DNA from: Macellibacteroides fermentans
GTDB lineage: Bacteria > Bacteroidota > Bacteroidia > Bacteroidales > Tannerellaceae
Assembly: GCF_013409575.1 (NCBI RefSeq)
Contig: NZ_JACCCY010000003.1
Coordinates: 581,001-645,000 of the forward strand
Direction of reading: 5' to 3'
Length of the DNA: 64,000 nucleotides
A model generated the notes under the pieces. The model saw only the letters and a list, made by a program, of their open reading frames with translations, was not told the DNA's origin and ran no database searches. Both the position numbers and the translations under genes were made by a program. Position 1 is the first letter of the stretch, and each line of letters opens with the position of its first letter. Positions 25,534 through 35,503 of the stretch are shown here, one piece after another.

Positions 25534-28149
25534 TTATTTCCCTTTAATGATTCGCTTGATCTCGCTCAGTTTATTGAGGGCCTCCAGCGGAGTGAGGTTG
25601 TTTACATCGATATTCTGTATCTCGTCGCGCACCTGCGAAAGCACGGGATCGTCCAGCTGGAAGAAACTTAGCTGATAACCTTCGGCCTTGGCCGCAATTC
25701 CTTTAACCGGCTTGGAAACAACGCCTCCCTGACGGTTTTCGGTCTCCAGTTGTTTCAGAATCTCTCCGGAACGTTTCACGATACTTTTGGGCATACCGGC
25801 CATCTTCGCCACATGGATACCGAAGCTGTGTTCGCTGCCTCCGGGCACCAGCTTACGCAGGAAAATCACCTTGTTTCCCAGCTCCTTCACAGACACGTTG
25901 TAGTTTTTAATGCGGTGGAAGGTACGCTCCATCTCATTCAGCTCGTGATAATGGGTGGCAAAGAGGGTCTTGGCCCTGGCATTGGGGTGCTCGTGGATGT
26001 ACTCCACAATCGCCCAGGCGATGGAGATACCGTCGTAGGTGCTGGTTCCCCTTCCTAGCTCGTCGAACAGTACCAGACTCTTGGGCGATAGGTTGTTCAG
26101 GATATCGGCCGCCTCATTCATTTCCACCATGAAGGTAGATTCGCCCACGGAGATATTATCCGAAGCTCCTACACGGGTGAAGATCTTATCCACCAGTCCG
26201 ATGCGGGCGCTCTCGGCCGGAACGAATGATCCGATCTGAGCCATCAGGGTGATGAGGGCGGTCTGACGGAGCAAAGCCGACTTACCCGCCATATTGGGAC
26301 CGGTAATCATGATCACCTGCTGGTGCTCGTCGTCCAGATACACATCGTTTGCAATGTAGGTCTCACCCAGCGGAAGCTGTTTTTCGATTACAGGGTGCCG
26401 GCCCGCCTTTATGTCTATCACATCCGTATCATTCACCTCCGGACGCATGTACCGGTTGCTCTCGGCAGCCTTGGCAAAAGAGAGGAGGCAGTCTATCCGG
26501 CCAATCAGGTTGGCGTTGCTCTGGATAGGCGGAATGTACTCCATCAGGCAAAGTACCAGTTCATTGAAGAGGCGGGTTTCCAGGGAAAGGATCTTTTCCT
26601 CGGCTCCCAATATCTTTTCTTCGTACTCTTTCAGCTCCTGGGTGATGTACCGTTCGGCGTTGACCAGGGTCTGTTTACGGATCCATCCGGCCGGGACTTT
26701 GTCTTTATGCGTATTGCGCACCTCGATGTAGTACCCAAACACGTTATTAAATGCTATTTTAAGGCTTGTTATGCCTGTATTTTCTATTTCGCGCTGCTGA
26801 ACCCGCAGCAGGTAATCTTTCCCCGAAAATGCCAGGTTTCTCAGCTCATCCAGCTCTTCGTTCACGCCGGTGCGTATCACTCCGCCGCGGTTGATCTGTG
26901 AAGGGGCATCGGGGTTGATCTCCTTTTCGATCCGTTCGCTTATGATGGTACAGGCGTTGAGCTGTTCGCCGATGCGTCGCAGACTGGCATCCTCGCTTTC
27001 CATGCAGGCCTTCTTGATGGGCTCGATGGCTTTAAGGGCTACCTTGAGCTGTATCACCTCGCGGGGCGATACCCGTCCCACGGCAACTTTGGAGATAATA
27101 CGCTCCAGGTCTCCTATCAGGTTGAGCTGCTCGTCGAACAACAGCTTGATATCCGGATGTCTGAAAAAGTATTCCACCACATTCTGGCGTTCCTCGATGG
27201 GCTTAACATCCTTCAGCGGAAACACAATCCATCGTCTTAGCATACGCGATCCCATGGGCGATACCGTTTTGTCCAGTACCTGAAGCAGGCTGCATCCTTC
27301 GTCGTTCATGGTTCCCACCAGTTCGAGACTGCGTACCGTAAACTTATCCAGACGTACGTAGCGGTCTTCTTCAATACGCGCCAGCGATGTGATATGCGAC
27401 AGTTGGGTATGCTGCGTAATATCCAGGTATTGAAAAATGGCTCCGGCGGCTATCACCCCCAGCTTGAGGTGTTGTACTCCGAAGCCTTTCAGGTTGTTGG
27501 TCTCGAAATGTTTCGTGAGCCGGTCGTTGGCCGCATCGGAGGTGAATACCCAGTCTTCGAGTTCGAATACAAAGTAACGGGGACCAAAACACTCTTCAAA
27601 CCGTTTGCGGTTGGTGCGTTCGATCAGCACCTCCTTGGGTGAAAAGTTGTTGAGCAGCTTATCGATATAGTCGACCGTCCCTTCCGCCGTAAGGAATTCG
27701 CCGGTGGATATATCCAGGAAAGAGATACCACAGGCCTCTTTGGCAAAATGGACCGAGGCCAGGAAGTTATTCTCTTTATGATTCAGTATATTGTCGTTGA
27801 TGGATACACCCGGCGTAACCAGTTCGGTTATCCCTCTTTTAACCAGCTTCTTGGTTAGTTTGGGATCTTCCAGCTGGTCGCAGATGGCCACCCGCTTACC
27901 GGCTCTTACCAGTTTGGGCAGGTAGGTGTCCAGGGCATGGTGAGGGAATCCGGCCAGTTCTACAAACTGAGCGGCTCCGTTGGCCCGGCGTGTCAGGGTA
28001 ATCCCGAGAATCTCTGCCGCAGCAATGGCATCATCCGAAAAGGTTTCATAAAAGTCGCCCACCCGGAACAACAGAATTGCATCCGGATGTTTTGCCTTAA
28101 TCTCAAAATATTGTTTCATCAGAGGGGTTTCAACCACTTGCTTTGCCAC
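25534..28149 (-). CDS. mutS: DNA mismatch repair protein MutS
   Basis: The 871-residue protein is of normal MutS length. The N-terminal mismatch-recognition domain contains the [10 protein letters not shown] segment with the Phe-x-Glu wedge. The ATPase domain has the Walker [16 protein letters not shown] near residue 615, Walker B/signature [18 protein letters not shown] and the THYHEL switch. A C-terminal HhH region ends in [18 protein letters not shown]. It recognises mispairs and, as a MutS1 clade member, would work with MutL. It is monocistronic with its own -7 element. Confidence 0.98.
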   Translation of the reverse strand: MAKQVVETPLMKQYFEIKAKHPDAILLFRVGDFYETFSDDAIAAAEILGITLTRRANGAAQFVELAGFPHHALDTYLPKLVRAGKRVAICDQLEDPKLTKKLVKRGITELVTPGVSINDNILNHKENNFLASVHFAKEACGISFLDISTGEFLTAEGTVDYIDKLLNNFSPKEVLIERTNRKRFEECFGPRYFVFELEDWVFTSDAANDRLTKHFETNNLKGFGVQHLKLGVIAAGAIFQYLDITQHTQLSHITSLARIEEDRYVRLDKFTVRSLELVGTMNDEGCSLLQVLDKTVSPMGSRMLRRWIVFPLKDVKPIEERQNVVEYFFRHPDIKLLFDEQLNLIGDLERIISKVAVGRVSPREVIQLKVALKAIEPIKKACMESEDASLRRIGEQLNACTIISERIEKEINPDAPSQINRGGVIRTGVNEELDELRNLAFSGKDYLLRVQQREIENTGITSLKIAFNNVFGYYIEVRNTHKDKVPAGWIRKQTLVNAERYITQELKEYEEKILGAEEKILSLETRLFNELVLCLMEYIPPIQSNANLIGRIDCLLSFAKAAESNRYMRPEVNDTDVIDIKAGRHPVIEKQLPLGETYIANDVYLDDEHQQVIMITGPNMAGKSALLRQTALITLMAQIGSFVPAESARIGLVDKIFTRVGASDNISVGESTFMVEMNEAADILNNLSPKSLVLFDELGRGTSTYDGISIAWAIVEYIHEHPNARAKTLFATHYHELNEMERTFHRIKNYNVSVKELGNKVIFLRKLVPGGSEHSFGIHVAKMAGMPKSIVKRSGEILKQLETENRQGGVVSKPVKGIAAKAEGYQLSFFQLDDPVLSQVRDEIQNIDVNNLTPLEALNKLSEIKRIIKGK

Positions 28150-28183
28150 GGGATATCTCTTTTAAATGTTCTTATGTAAATGA

Positions 28184-28191
28184 CAAAGATA
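28184..28191 (-). promoter_or_regulatory. -7 element of mutS
   Basis: The minus strand reads TATCTTTG, matching TAnnTTTG, 35 bp upstream of the mutS start. Confidence 0.5.
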
Positions 28192-28230
28192 GGGTTTCTT
28201 ACCGAAAATGGATACAACCTCTTTTAAAAA

Positions 28231-28264
28231 AGGATGCACCCTTTGGCTAAAAAAGGTGCATCCT
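28231..28264 (-). terminator. terminator after the transaldolase-like gene
   Basis: On the minus strand AGGATGCACCTTT pairs with AAAGGGTGCATCCT and is followed by TTTTTAAAAG. It lies 72 bp downstream of the aldolase stop and before the mutS promoter. Confidence 0.82.
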
Positions 28265-28335
28265 GTATGATATGTACTTCCCGCATGCCGGTTCTACCGT
28301 CTCAATATGCGTGGTCCGGTATAGGGTCCTGCAGG

Positions 28336-28992
28336 TTATTCCATGTACTTCTTCGAATCCGCCAGGAAGGTAGCCAGTCCGCTGTCGGTCAACGGATGCT
28401 TCAGCAATCCCACGATGGCACTCAACGGACAGGTCGCCACATGGGCACCCACCTCTATGCACTGTATAATATGCTGGGTGTGGCGGATGGAAGCGGCCAG
28501 CACCTGGGTGTCGAAGCCGTAAATGGAGTACATCTCCACAATTTTACGTACCAGGTCTATTCCATCACTGGATATATCGTCCAACCGGCCTACAAAGGGA
28601 GATACATAGGTTGCACCGGCTTTGGCGGCCAGCAAAGCCTGACCGGGCGAGAATACAAGTGTGCAGTTGGTACGGATGCCCTTGCCATACAGGTAACGGA
28701 TGGCTTTAATGCCTTCGGCAATACAGGGTATCTTTACCACAATATTGGGATGCAGTGAAGCCAGCTCCTTTCCTTCCTTCACCATGCCTTCAAAATCAGT
28801 TGCAAGTACCTCGGCACTCACATCGCCGTTCACGATTTCGCAAATCTCCAGGTAGTGTTGTTTACACCCTTCAGCACCTTTTATACCCTCTTTGGCCATT
28901 AACGAGGGGTTGGTGGTTACGCCATCCAGTACGCCTAAAGCATTAGCCTCGCGTATCTGGGCTAAGTTAGCTGTGTCAAGAAAGAACTTCAT
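28336..28992 (-). CDS. fsa: transaldolase-like fructose-6-phosphate aldolase (FSA/TalC)
   Basis: The 218-residue TIM-barrel protein is of the short transaldolase/FSA class. The N terminus is MKFFLDTANLAQIREA, the Schiff-base lysine lies in NIVVKIPC, and the phosphate-binding and signature region is SPGQALLAAKAGATYVSPFVGRLDD. It is either a transaldolase linking the pentose phosphate pathway with glycolysis or a fructose-6-phosphate aldolase; sequence alone does not settle this. It is monocistronic, with a TATCTTTG -7 element upstream and a hairpin terminator. Confidence 0.93.
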   Translation of the reverse strand: MKFFLDTANLAQIREANALGVLDGVTTNPSLMAKEGIKGAEGCKQHYLEICEIVNGDVSAEVLATDFEGMVKEGKELASLHPNIVVKIPCIAEGIKAIRYLYGKGIRTNCTLVFSPGQALLAAKAGATYVSPFVGRLDDISSDGIDLVRKIVEMYSIYGFDTQVLAASIRHTQHIIQCIEVGAHVATCPLSAIVGLLKHPLTDSGLATFLADSKKYME

Positions 28993-29017
28993 AGCATATA
29001 ATTTAAAGTGATTGAAA

Positions 29018-29025
29018 CAAAGATA
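29018..29025 (-). promoter_or_regulatory. -7 element of the transaldolase-like gene
   Basis: The minus strand reads TATCTTTG, matching TAnnTTTG, 26 bp upstream of the start codon. Confidence 0.5.
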
Positions 29026-29064
29026 GATAAGTTTTGAAAGATTGATAGTTAAAAATGAAAAAAA

Positions 29065-29091
29065 GCCGGTAAGGTTGAATCCCTTACCGGC
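29065..29091 (-). terminator. terminator of the downstream glucan PUL
   Basis: On the minus strand GCCGGTAAGG and CCTTACCGGC flank a 7-nt loop and are followed by TTTTTTTC. It lies 64 bp after the stop of the first GH3 gene and ends the PUL transcript. Confidence 0.88.
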
Positions 29092-29154
29092 CTACACACA
29101 CACTTACATTAGTCCTGGTTAATCAGATAAATCTAAATTCAGAATAAAAATTTC

Positions 29155-31350
29155 TTATTCCACAACGAAAGAACCTTTCAATGCCGCACGGCTGTCGCCT
29201 CCTACCCACAGGTTGAAATCACCGGCCTCAACAACCTTCTTCATATCAATGTTCCAGAAGGCGAGCTCCTCTATCGGCAGACTGAAGCTTACACTACGGC
29301 TTTCGCCCGACTTCAAACCGATGCGTTCGAAGCGCTTCAGCTCCTTTACCGGACGCGTTACTGAACCGAAACGGTCCTGAACATACAGCTGCGCTACCTC
29401 CGTTGCATCGTATTTGCCCGTATTGGTCAGATCGAAGCTTACCGTAAGTACGTCTCCCTCCTTCAGTTTCTCTGAAGAAAGCTTCAGGTTGTCGTATTTG
29501 AATGTGCTGTAAGACAAGCCGTAACCAAAGGGATAGAGCGGATCGTTACCCGCATCCAGATAGAACGAGGTATTACCCAGCGAGGTCTGTCCCGCTTCCG
29601 CAGGGATATCCTGCAACATCGTCTCCGTACCCTGGAAAGGACGGCCCGTGCTGTTGTGACTGTAATACAAGGGAATCTGACCTACCTCTTTCGGGAAGGT
29701 CACTGGCAGTTTGCCGCTGGGCACTGACTTGCCGAAGAGCAGGTCCGCCAGGGCCGGGCCGCCCATCGTGCCCGGATGGAAGCTGTAAAGCAAGGCATCG
29801 GACAAGGCTGCCTCTTTGCCGATAGTTAGCGGTCGGCCCGCCATTACGATCGTAACCAGAGGTTTGCCCGTATTGGCTACCGCCTCGATCAAAGCGCTCT
29901 GCGCGCCCTGCAGGTTCAGATTGGCCAGACAGTGGGCCTCGCCGGACAGGATGGATTCCTCTCCTACAAAAGCCAACACCACATCTGCCGATGATGCGGC
30001 ACGTACCGCTGCGGCGATACCGCCCGTATTCGTATCCCGGCTGTAGCTTACGCCAGGGGCATACACGATCTTGATCTTATCGCCATAGGCTGATTCCAAT
30101 GCCTTCAGGGGCGTTTGGGTATAGTTCTTGTCCCCGTCGAACACCCACGTACCCATCTGGTCGTGCGGTGCATCCGCCATCGGTCCGATTACGGCGATGG
30201 TCTTTACGGATTCTCCCAGAGGTAATACCGAGCCTTCGTTCTTTAGAAGTACGGCCGACTCGATGGCGGCCTCCTTTGCGGCTTCCAGGTGTGAAGCTGC
30301 GTAAAGCACCTCTCCCTTGCTCTCATCCACATACGGATTCTCAAACAACCCGAGACGGAACTTCACACGCAGGATGTTACGTACTGCGTTGTCGATCGTC
30401 TCCTCCTTCACCTTGCCTTCCGAGATCAGCTCCTTCAGGTGATTCACATAATGGTAGCTTACCATCTCCATGTCGACGCCCGCATTCACAGCCTTCAGCG
30501 CCGCTTCCTTACCGTCGGCACAGAAGCCGTGGGCGATCATCTCCCCTACCGAAGCCCAGTCGGATACCACAAAGCCGTCGAAACCCCACTCCTTGCGCAG
30601 TACATCCTTCAGGATATAACCGTTGCCCGAGGCAGGGATGCCGTCGTTGTCGTTAAAGGAGGTCATATAGGTAGCTGCTCCGGCTTTGGCTGCCGCCTCG
30701 AAAGAGGGCAGGTACACATTGCGAAGCAACCGTTCCGGAATATGGGTGGAGTTATAGTCGCGGCCACCTTCTGCTGCCCCGTAGCCCACAAAGTGCTTCG
30801 GACAAGCGGCGATGGAGGAGGGATTATTCAGCGAATCTCCCTGGAATCCCTTCACCATGGCGGCACCCAATACCGAGGTCAGGTAGGTATCTTCACCCAG
30901 ACTCTCCGCAATGCGGCCCCAGCGGGGATCGCGGGAGATATCCACCATCGGTGCGAAAGTCCACCGCACCCCTACCGAAGAGGCTTCGATGGCGGCGATG
31001 CGCGCTCCCTTCTCAATCAAATCCGGATTGAACGAAGCCGCCTGTCCCAGCGGAATAGGGAAAATCGTCTTGAATCCATGGATCACATCACGGCCCACAA
31101 TCAGCGGAATGCCCAGGCGCGACTGCTCCACTGCCGTACGTTGGTAGGCATTGATGGTCTGCGGATCGGCCACATTAAGGATCGAACCCACTTCACCCTT
31201 CTTGATCAGCTCGGCGATTGCTTTAGGATCATCCCAGGGGCTGATCTGATTCATCTGGCCGATCTTCTCTTCCAGCGTCATCTGGGAAAGCAAGGCCTCC
31301 ACCCTCTTCTCCACATCGTTGCTTTTTACCGAAGTGGAGCTTTGGCATGA
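29155..31350 (-). repeat. 2.2-kb direct repeat, copy A (GH3 gene)
   Basis: This segment aligns to 41818-44013 at a constant offset of 12,663 bp with no indel that I could find. The stretches compared by eye differ at only a few percent of bases. The homology stops sharply at the signal peptide and shortly after the stop codon. Confidence 0.9.
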
Positions 31351-31410
31351 AACCAATATGGCCGATGATATGGCAATCAGTACGTTCAATTTCATACTTG
31401 CTCGTTTCAT
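29155..31410 (-). CDS. bglX: GH3 beta-glucosidase, lipoprotein (copy A)
   Basis: The 751-residue protein is a GH3 of the BglX type. The order is a lipoprotein signal with lipobox LVSC, the (alpha/beta)8 barrel, the alpha/beta sandwich and a C-terminal fibronectin-III-like domain. The catalytic nucleophile is Asp284 in GFVVSDWASVGE and the KHF motif is at 205-207. It releases glucose from beta-gluco-oligosaccharides; the lack of acidic residues after the lipid Cys (CQSSTSVKSN) suggests it faces the periplasm. It is the last gene of the GH16-containing PUL. ATG 31395 is an alternative start. It is almost identical to the GH3 at 41818-44061. Confidence 0.95.
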   Translation of the reverse strand: MKRASMKLNVLIAISSAILVSCQSSTSVKSNDVEKRVEALLSQMTLEEKIGQMNQISPWDDPKAIAELIKKGEVGSILNVADPQTINAYQRTAVEQSRLGIPLIVGRDVIHGFKTIFPIPLGQAASFNPDLIEKGARIAAIEASSVGVRWTFAPMVDISRDPRWGRIAESLGEDTYLTSVLGAAMVKGFQGDSLNNPSSIAACPKHFVGYGAAEGGRDYNSTHIPERLLRNVYLPSFEAAAKAGAATYMTSFNDNDGIPASGNGYILKDVLRKEWGFDGFVVSDWASVGEMIAHGFCADGKEAALKAVNAGVDMEMVSYHYVNHLKELISEGKVKEETIDNAVRNILRVKFRLGLFENPYVDESKGEVLYAASHLEAAKEAAIESAVLLKNEGSVLPLGESVKTIAVIGPMADAPHDQMGTWVFDGDKNYTQTPLKALESAYGDKIKIVYAPGVSYSRDTNTGGIAAAVRAASSADVVLAFVGEESILSGEAHCLANLNLQGAQSALIEAVANTGKPLVTIVMAGRPLTIGKEAALSDALLYSFHPGTMGGPALADLLFGKSVPSGKLPVTFPKEVGQIPLYYSHNSTGRPFQGTETMLQDIPAEAGQTSLGNTSFYLDAGNDPLYPFGYGLSYSTFKYDNLKLSSEKLKEGDVLTVSFDLTNTGKYDATEVAQLYVQDRFGSVTRPVKELKRFERIGLKSGESRSVSFSLPIEELAFWNIDMKKVVEAGDFNLWVGGDSRAALKGSFVVE

Positions 31411-31426
31411 CTGTACATTCTTTATT

Positions 31427-32497
31427 TTAATTCTTTATTACTTTGTCCGAATGACTGTTTACACCGTTGGTTGCTGTAAACACATACAATCCTTTGGCCC
31501 ATCCGGAACAATCAATGATGGTATCTTCCATGCAATTGGTCAGCTTTTCAATGAGTCTGCCCTGTAAATCGGTTACGCTTACAGTATATTTCCTCGAATT
31601 GTCCGACGACACCACTACCCTGTCCCGTGCCAGCGTAGGCGTAATGGTGAAGGGCGAATCCGCCTGCGCGTCAAGAGCAGGACGGTCGGTTTTGACCGAT
31701 TGATAGACACGTACGTAATCAATTTCGTAGGTAGCAGGACAAACATTCTCGTCTATGCCCATCAGTCCCCCCCAGTTTCCTCCGATAGCCAGGTTCAGCT
31801 TCAGGTAAAAAGGAGCATCGAAAGGCCAGGTGTTTTTATCTCCCAACTTATCGTTGGCAAAGGTGAAATAGGGAATCCCATCTACATATCCTGTTATCTT
31901 ATCTTCCGTCCACTCCAGTCCGTACACGTGAAATTCCGTTTCGGCATTGGCAATGTTTTTAGTCGCCGTTTTTTCCGTATGCGCCACGTGATTGTAACTT
32001 TGAGTATGTACGGACGACTGGGTGACATTTGGCCTGTATCCCACATATTCCATGATATCGATCTCTCCGTCCAACGGCCATGCGGTAAAATTCTGAGGCA
32101 TCATCCAGAAGGCAGCCCACGAACCTCGTTTGCCCGGCACTTTGGCTTTCATTTCGAAGTATCCGTACTTCCAGTTTTCTTTTGTATTCATCCGGATGGA
32201 AACGTAATCCATACTGAAATAACGCTTCTTGAGCGCTCTGATCTTCAGCGTTCCATCCGAAATAAGGGCCAACGTGTCTTCCCGTGCCACACCGGCCACA
32301 TAATACTGCAGCTCATTGTTACCCCATCCGCTTCCGCCGGTTTCGTACCACCACTTGTTGGTGTCTGGCAACGAAGGTGTGGAAGCCGAAAACTCGTCGG
32401 ACCAAACCAACGAGTAGCCCTCGGGGGCCTGCGCCCGACCAAGCAGGCAGCAGCACCCCAGAAGGATAATCTGTACTAAAACACTTCTATAACACAT
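31427..32497 (-). CDS. GH16 endo-beta-glucanase with T9SS C-terminal sorting domain
   Basis: The 356-residue protein has a Cys-rich signal segment ending near GRAQA, then a GH16 jelly-roll domain at about 28-270. The catalytic motif DGEIDIME places Glu145 (nucleophile) and Glu150 (acid/base). The form E-I-D-I-M-E fits laminarinase/beta-1,3- or mixed-linkage endoglucanases. Residues about 285-356 (TITPTLARDRVVVSS, YTVSVTDLQGRLIEKL, GWAKGLYVFTATNG) form a type A sorting tail, so export through the type IX system to the cell surface is likely. It is 3 bp from the PKD protein gene and 16 bp from GH3, in one operon. Confidence 0.93.
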   Translation of the reverse strand: MCYRSVLVQIILLGCCCLLGRAQAPEGYSLVWSDEFSASTPSLPDTNKWWYETGGSGWGNNELQYYVAGVAREDTLALISDGTLKIRALKKRYFSMDYVSIRMNTKENWKYGYFEMKAKVPGKRGSWAAFWMMPQNFTAWPLDGEIDIMEYVGYRPNVTQSSVHTQSYNHVAHTEKTATKNIANAETEFHVYGLEWTEDKITGYVDGIPYFTFANDKLGDKNTWPFDAPFYLKLNLAIGGNWGGLMGIDENVCPATYEIDYVRVYQSVKTDRPALDAQADSPFTITPTLARDRVVVSSDNSRKYTVSVTDLQGRLIEKLTNCMEDTIIDCSGWAKGLYVFTATNGVNSHSDKVIKN

Positions 32498-32500
32498 TAT

Positions 32501-33955
32501 TTACTTTTTAAAACGAAAGTCATCAAAGAAGAAAATACCCGGACCTGCATGTCCTTCGGCTCCGAACTGAATTACAATCTTATCGTAATCCTGGCGGGTG
32601 CTTACGCCGCTGAAATCGAAGGTAAGTTCAATCCATTTGTCGGTTTCCAGATCGGCTTTCACAATTTCGGTCTGCGTCTGCCATGCGTTACCGCCCTTGC
32701 TTGAATCCTGTAGCTTAACTGCAACCTGACGTTTCAGCTTGGCATTGGTAATCCAGTCGCCCGCAACAGGGAAGTCGGTTACATAGTCGTTGTAAGAAGG
32801 AAGGTAAACCTTGATGGAAACCTTGTTCTGTTCGGTAAGGTCAAACTTATATCCGCTAGCGGTAAAGAAGATATTGGAATAGAAAGCATCCGATTTCTCG
32901 TAAAGGAATACTTTTCCCGAACGATTTATACCCAGAGGAGCCGGATTTGAATAATAAGGATCGAATAAAGAGCCCATATCCTCTTGTCCGAATACAACTT
33001 TAGGAACAGACGATTCGAAATCGTCGGAAAGAGGAAGTGCCTTCAATGGAATAACAACCACCGGTTTGATATTCTTTTCCTTAGGAATCAAACGATACCA
33101 CCATCCGTTTCCGTTCTCGGTCGTACTTGCACATTTAAGGTACATCTCGTCTGCCGTAAGTTTCAAGATCTCGTAAGTAGAGGTTCCGGCATAATGTCCT
33201 AAGAAAGCACCGTCACTCAAGGTGATTGTCTTACCAGCTTCATTCAAGGCAAAGGTATAGGCAGGCTTCGGAGCATAAGTTACATCGAAATCGCCCGCAC
33301 CCGGAACAACCGATGTTGAAAAACCTAATGCAGCCAGAGCGGCACGACCGTTTTCGTTGGTATATACTTTACCGTTGTTTTTCCATTCCAACTTTACTCC
33401 CACCTGCGTGAAGGTAAACTCCTGGGTATACAAAGAGCTCTCTGTCTTGCCTTCGGCCGGACAGCTCCACCAGCTCGGACCACTGTCGGCAACCGGACCT
33501 ACCCCGAAGTGACCGTCGTGGTATTGGTCGAATACCCATGTCTTACCATTCAGGTTGGCTGCACCACCCGTAAGTGCATTGTACATCGGTGTGTCAAGCA
33601 ATGACATGTCGTCGTTGGCCACACTGATCGTTTTAGAGATACTTACCGAACCCCCTGTGGTATAGAGCGTCATTACAATTGTATAATCGCCCTTGAACGG
33701 GAAGCTTGCCTGGGCAGTTTCTCCTTTGGCTTTTGTTCCATCACCTAAATCCCAAGTGGCGACACCTTTGATTTTGGATGTATTCTTGAAATCAATCACA
33801 TTGGCTTTAGACGCCGTCGGGGTCACATCAAAATCCAATTGGTCGGCTGTAGGCTTCGCGCCCAATGAATAATCCGAACTATCCTGAGGCTCGCACGCAA
33901 TCATCAATAAGATGGACAAAAATGCAAATACCCCTAATTTTATGCTATTTTTCAT
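32501..33955 (-). CDS. surface glycan-binding lipoprotein with PKD domain
   Basis: The 484-residue lipoprotein (lipobox MIAC, followed by acidic EPQD, a pattern linked to surface export) has a PKD module at about 45-115 with the signature ATWDLGDGT. The middle region is beta-rich and Trp-rich (GPSWWSCPAEG, GNGWWYRLIPKEKN). The C-terminal domain (310-484) resembles carbohydrate-binding jelly rolls and ends in GPGIFFFDDFRFKK. Position after SusD and before GH16 matches the surface glycan-binding protein of beta-1,3-glucan PULs. It probably holds the polysaccharide on the cell surface. Confidence 0.85.
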   Translation of the reverse strand: MKNSIKLGVFAFLSILLMIACEPQDSSDYSLGAKPTADQLDFDVTPTASKANVIDFKNTSKIKGVATWDLGDGTKAKGETAQASFPFKGDYTIVMTLYTTGGSVSISKTISVANDDMSLLDTPMYNALTGGAANLNGKTWVFDQYHDGHFGVGPVADSGPSWWSCPAEGKTESSLYTQEFTFTQVGVKLEWKNNGKVYTNENGRAALAALGFSTSVVPGAGDFDVTYAPKPAYTFALNEAGKTITLSDGAFLGHYAGTSTYEILKLTADEMYLKCASTTENGNGWWYRLIPKEKNIKPVVVIPLKALPLSDDFESSVPKVVFGQEDMGSLFDPYYSNPAPLGINRSGKVFLYEKSDAFYSNIFFTASGYKFDLTEQNKVSIKVYLPSYNDYVTDFPVAGDWITNAKLKRQVAVKLQDSSKGGNAWQTQTEIVKADLETDKWIELTFDFSGVSTRQDYDKIVIQFGAEGHAGPGIFFFDDFRFKK

Positions 33956-33982
33956 ATGATATGCTTATTAGATTTCTTAAAA

Positions 33983-35485
33983 TTAATAACCGGTATTCTG
34001 CTTAAGCAAGAATTCGCCGTCTGTTTTCTCAATTTCAGATTGAGGAATAGGAAGGTACTTGCAATAGTCTTTCCATGTTCTGTTGGAAGAATACGCCGGA
34101 AGGTTCTCGCTCAGAATTGAAGTATCTCCCCAACGAACCAAATCCCAGAAACGAAGTCCCTCGCCTAAGAATTCGCGGCGACGCTCAAGCTTAACATTTG
34201 CGGCTGTTGCCGGAATGGAAGGAAGGCCGGCACGGAAGCGGATCTGGTCCAAACATTCCTGTGCAGTGATGCCACTGGGTGCAACACCCTGGATAGCCAT
34301 CAGGTCGGCAGCATTCAGTAATACCTCGGCATAGCGGAAAATACGGAAATTATTTTCAAAGTTAAGATCGATGTCTCCGGGAGGAGGGTTATATCCTTTA
34401 CGGGCAGCATATTTAGCCATAAAGTAACCGGTGTTCTGGAAGCGTACGGTATAGGTTCCGTCTTCAAAATGGTTGATTGAACCTTCTCTGCGTTCGTCGC
34501 CTTCCTCAAACATATTCCACGCAGCAGCACGAACAGGAGCAAATCCCCATCCTCCGATAAAAGTATCAGATCCGCTCAATCCGTTGGGAGATATGAAGGC
34601 AGGAAGATTCGTTCCGTAACCCTGCCAGCTGGCGCCCCATGTCTTTCCTTCGGGAAGCTGGTTCGATTCAAAGATGGATTCGTCGCAGAATTCACCCTCT
34701 TTCACCCAGATACTGGCAAAGTCATCCATCAGACGGTATTTACCGCTGCTGATAATCTCATTCATATCACTCAACACCTGAGCATATCTGGTCTGATCCT
34801 TCTGGTACATAACCACACGGGCTCTCAACATCATGGCAGCCGCTTTGTTAACGCGACCATCGTTTACAGCCGTGGTACGCATCGGAAGCTTGTCGCCTTC
34901 AATGGCAAAGTCTACATCCTCTAAAATTTCCTTGTATATTTCGTCGGCTGTATACTGTTTAGCCATATACGGAGCAGGCAGATCTTGTTCAAAATAGGGA
35001 ATATTACCCCAGAATTTCCACAACCAATGTACATAGTAGGCACGTAAGAAATGAGCCTCTGCCTTGTATTGGTTCAGTTTGGCTTCGGGAACATCCACGG
35101 CGTTTTCGCATGCCAGGATTACATTGTTACAACGGCTTAATCCGCTGTAATAAATTTGCCACAAACCCATGGGCAACTCTGTTGATGTTGCATCCAACTG
35201 CGACAAGCGGTACAGTTGTCCCTGGTCGCCGGCATCGCCGCCACCCTTGAAGATATCATCCGAACGAAGGTCGGACAACAACGGGATACTGTTGTAATTG
35301 CCGTTGGCGTAGCTGTCGAAAAGCAATATCTGGTAACAAGCTCCCAAGTTGGAAAGAATGGCTCCCTCCGTAGCTGCACCACCCGCCTCCTGCGATTCGG
35401 TAGGGTGATTGGTAAGGAAATCGTCGCCGCAGGAACTGAATCCGATTACGGCCGCTAGTAACAAAATGAATTTATACTTTTTCAT
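33983..35485 (-). CDS. susD: SusD/RagB family glycan-binding lipoprotein
   Basis: This 500-residue surface lipoprotein has lipobox FSSC followed by GDDF, whose acidic residues suit surface export. It has SusD TPR-like helices (AEAHFLRAYYVHWLWKFWG) and the C-terminal RagB signature LERRREFLGEGLRFWDLVRW with the LPIPQSEIEKT ending. It forms the lid of the SusC transporter and binds oligosaccharide. It lies 18 bp downstream of SusC in the same operon. A start two codons upstream (35491) is equally possible. Confidence 0.95.
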   Translation of the reverse strand: MKKYKFILLLAAVIGFSSCGDDFLTNHPTESQEAGGAATEGAILSNLGACYQILLFDSYANGNYNSIPLLSDLRSDDIFKGGGDAGDQGQLYRLSQLDATSTELPMGLWQIYYSGLSRCNNVILACENAVDVPEAKLNQYKAEAHFLRAYYVHWLWKFWGNIPYFEQDLPAPYMAKQYTADEIYKEILEDVDFAIEGDKLPMRTTAVNDGRVNKAAAMMLRARVVMYQKDQTRYAQVLSDMNEIISSGKYRLMDDFASIWVKEGEFCDESIFESNQLPEGKTWGASWQGYGTNLPAFISPNGLSGSDTFIGGWGFAPVRAAAWNMFEEGDERREGSINHFEDGTYTVRFQNTGYFMAKYAARKGYNPPPGDIDLNFENNFRIFRYAEVLLNAADLMAIQGVAPSGITAQECLDQIRFRAGLPSIPATAANVKLERRREFLGEGLRFWDLVRWGDTSILSENLPAYSSNRTWKDYCKYLPIPQSEIEKTDGEFLLKQNTGY

Positions 35486-35503
35486 ATACATACTTTTTTA
35501 AGA

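Noticed and set aside
30439-31350. Long plus-strand open frame (303 codons), repeated at 43102-44013
   Set aside because: It is antisense to the GH3 coding sequence in both copies, follows from codon bias of that gene, and shows no protein-family features of its own.
31925-31990. Two further CACGTG hexamers as parS sites
   Set aside because: They lie inside the GH16 gene and their flanks do not match TGTTN and AAACA.
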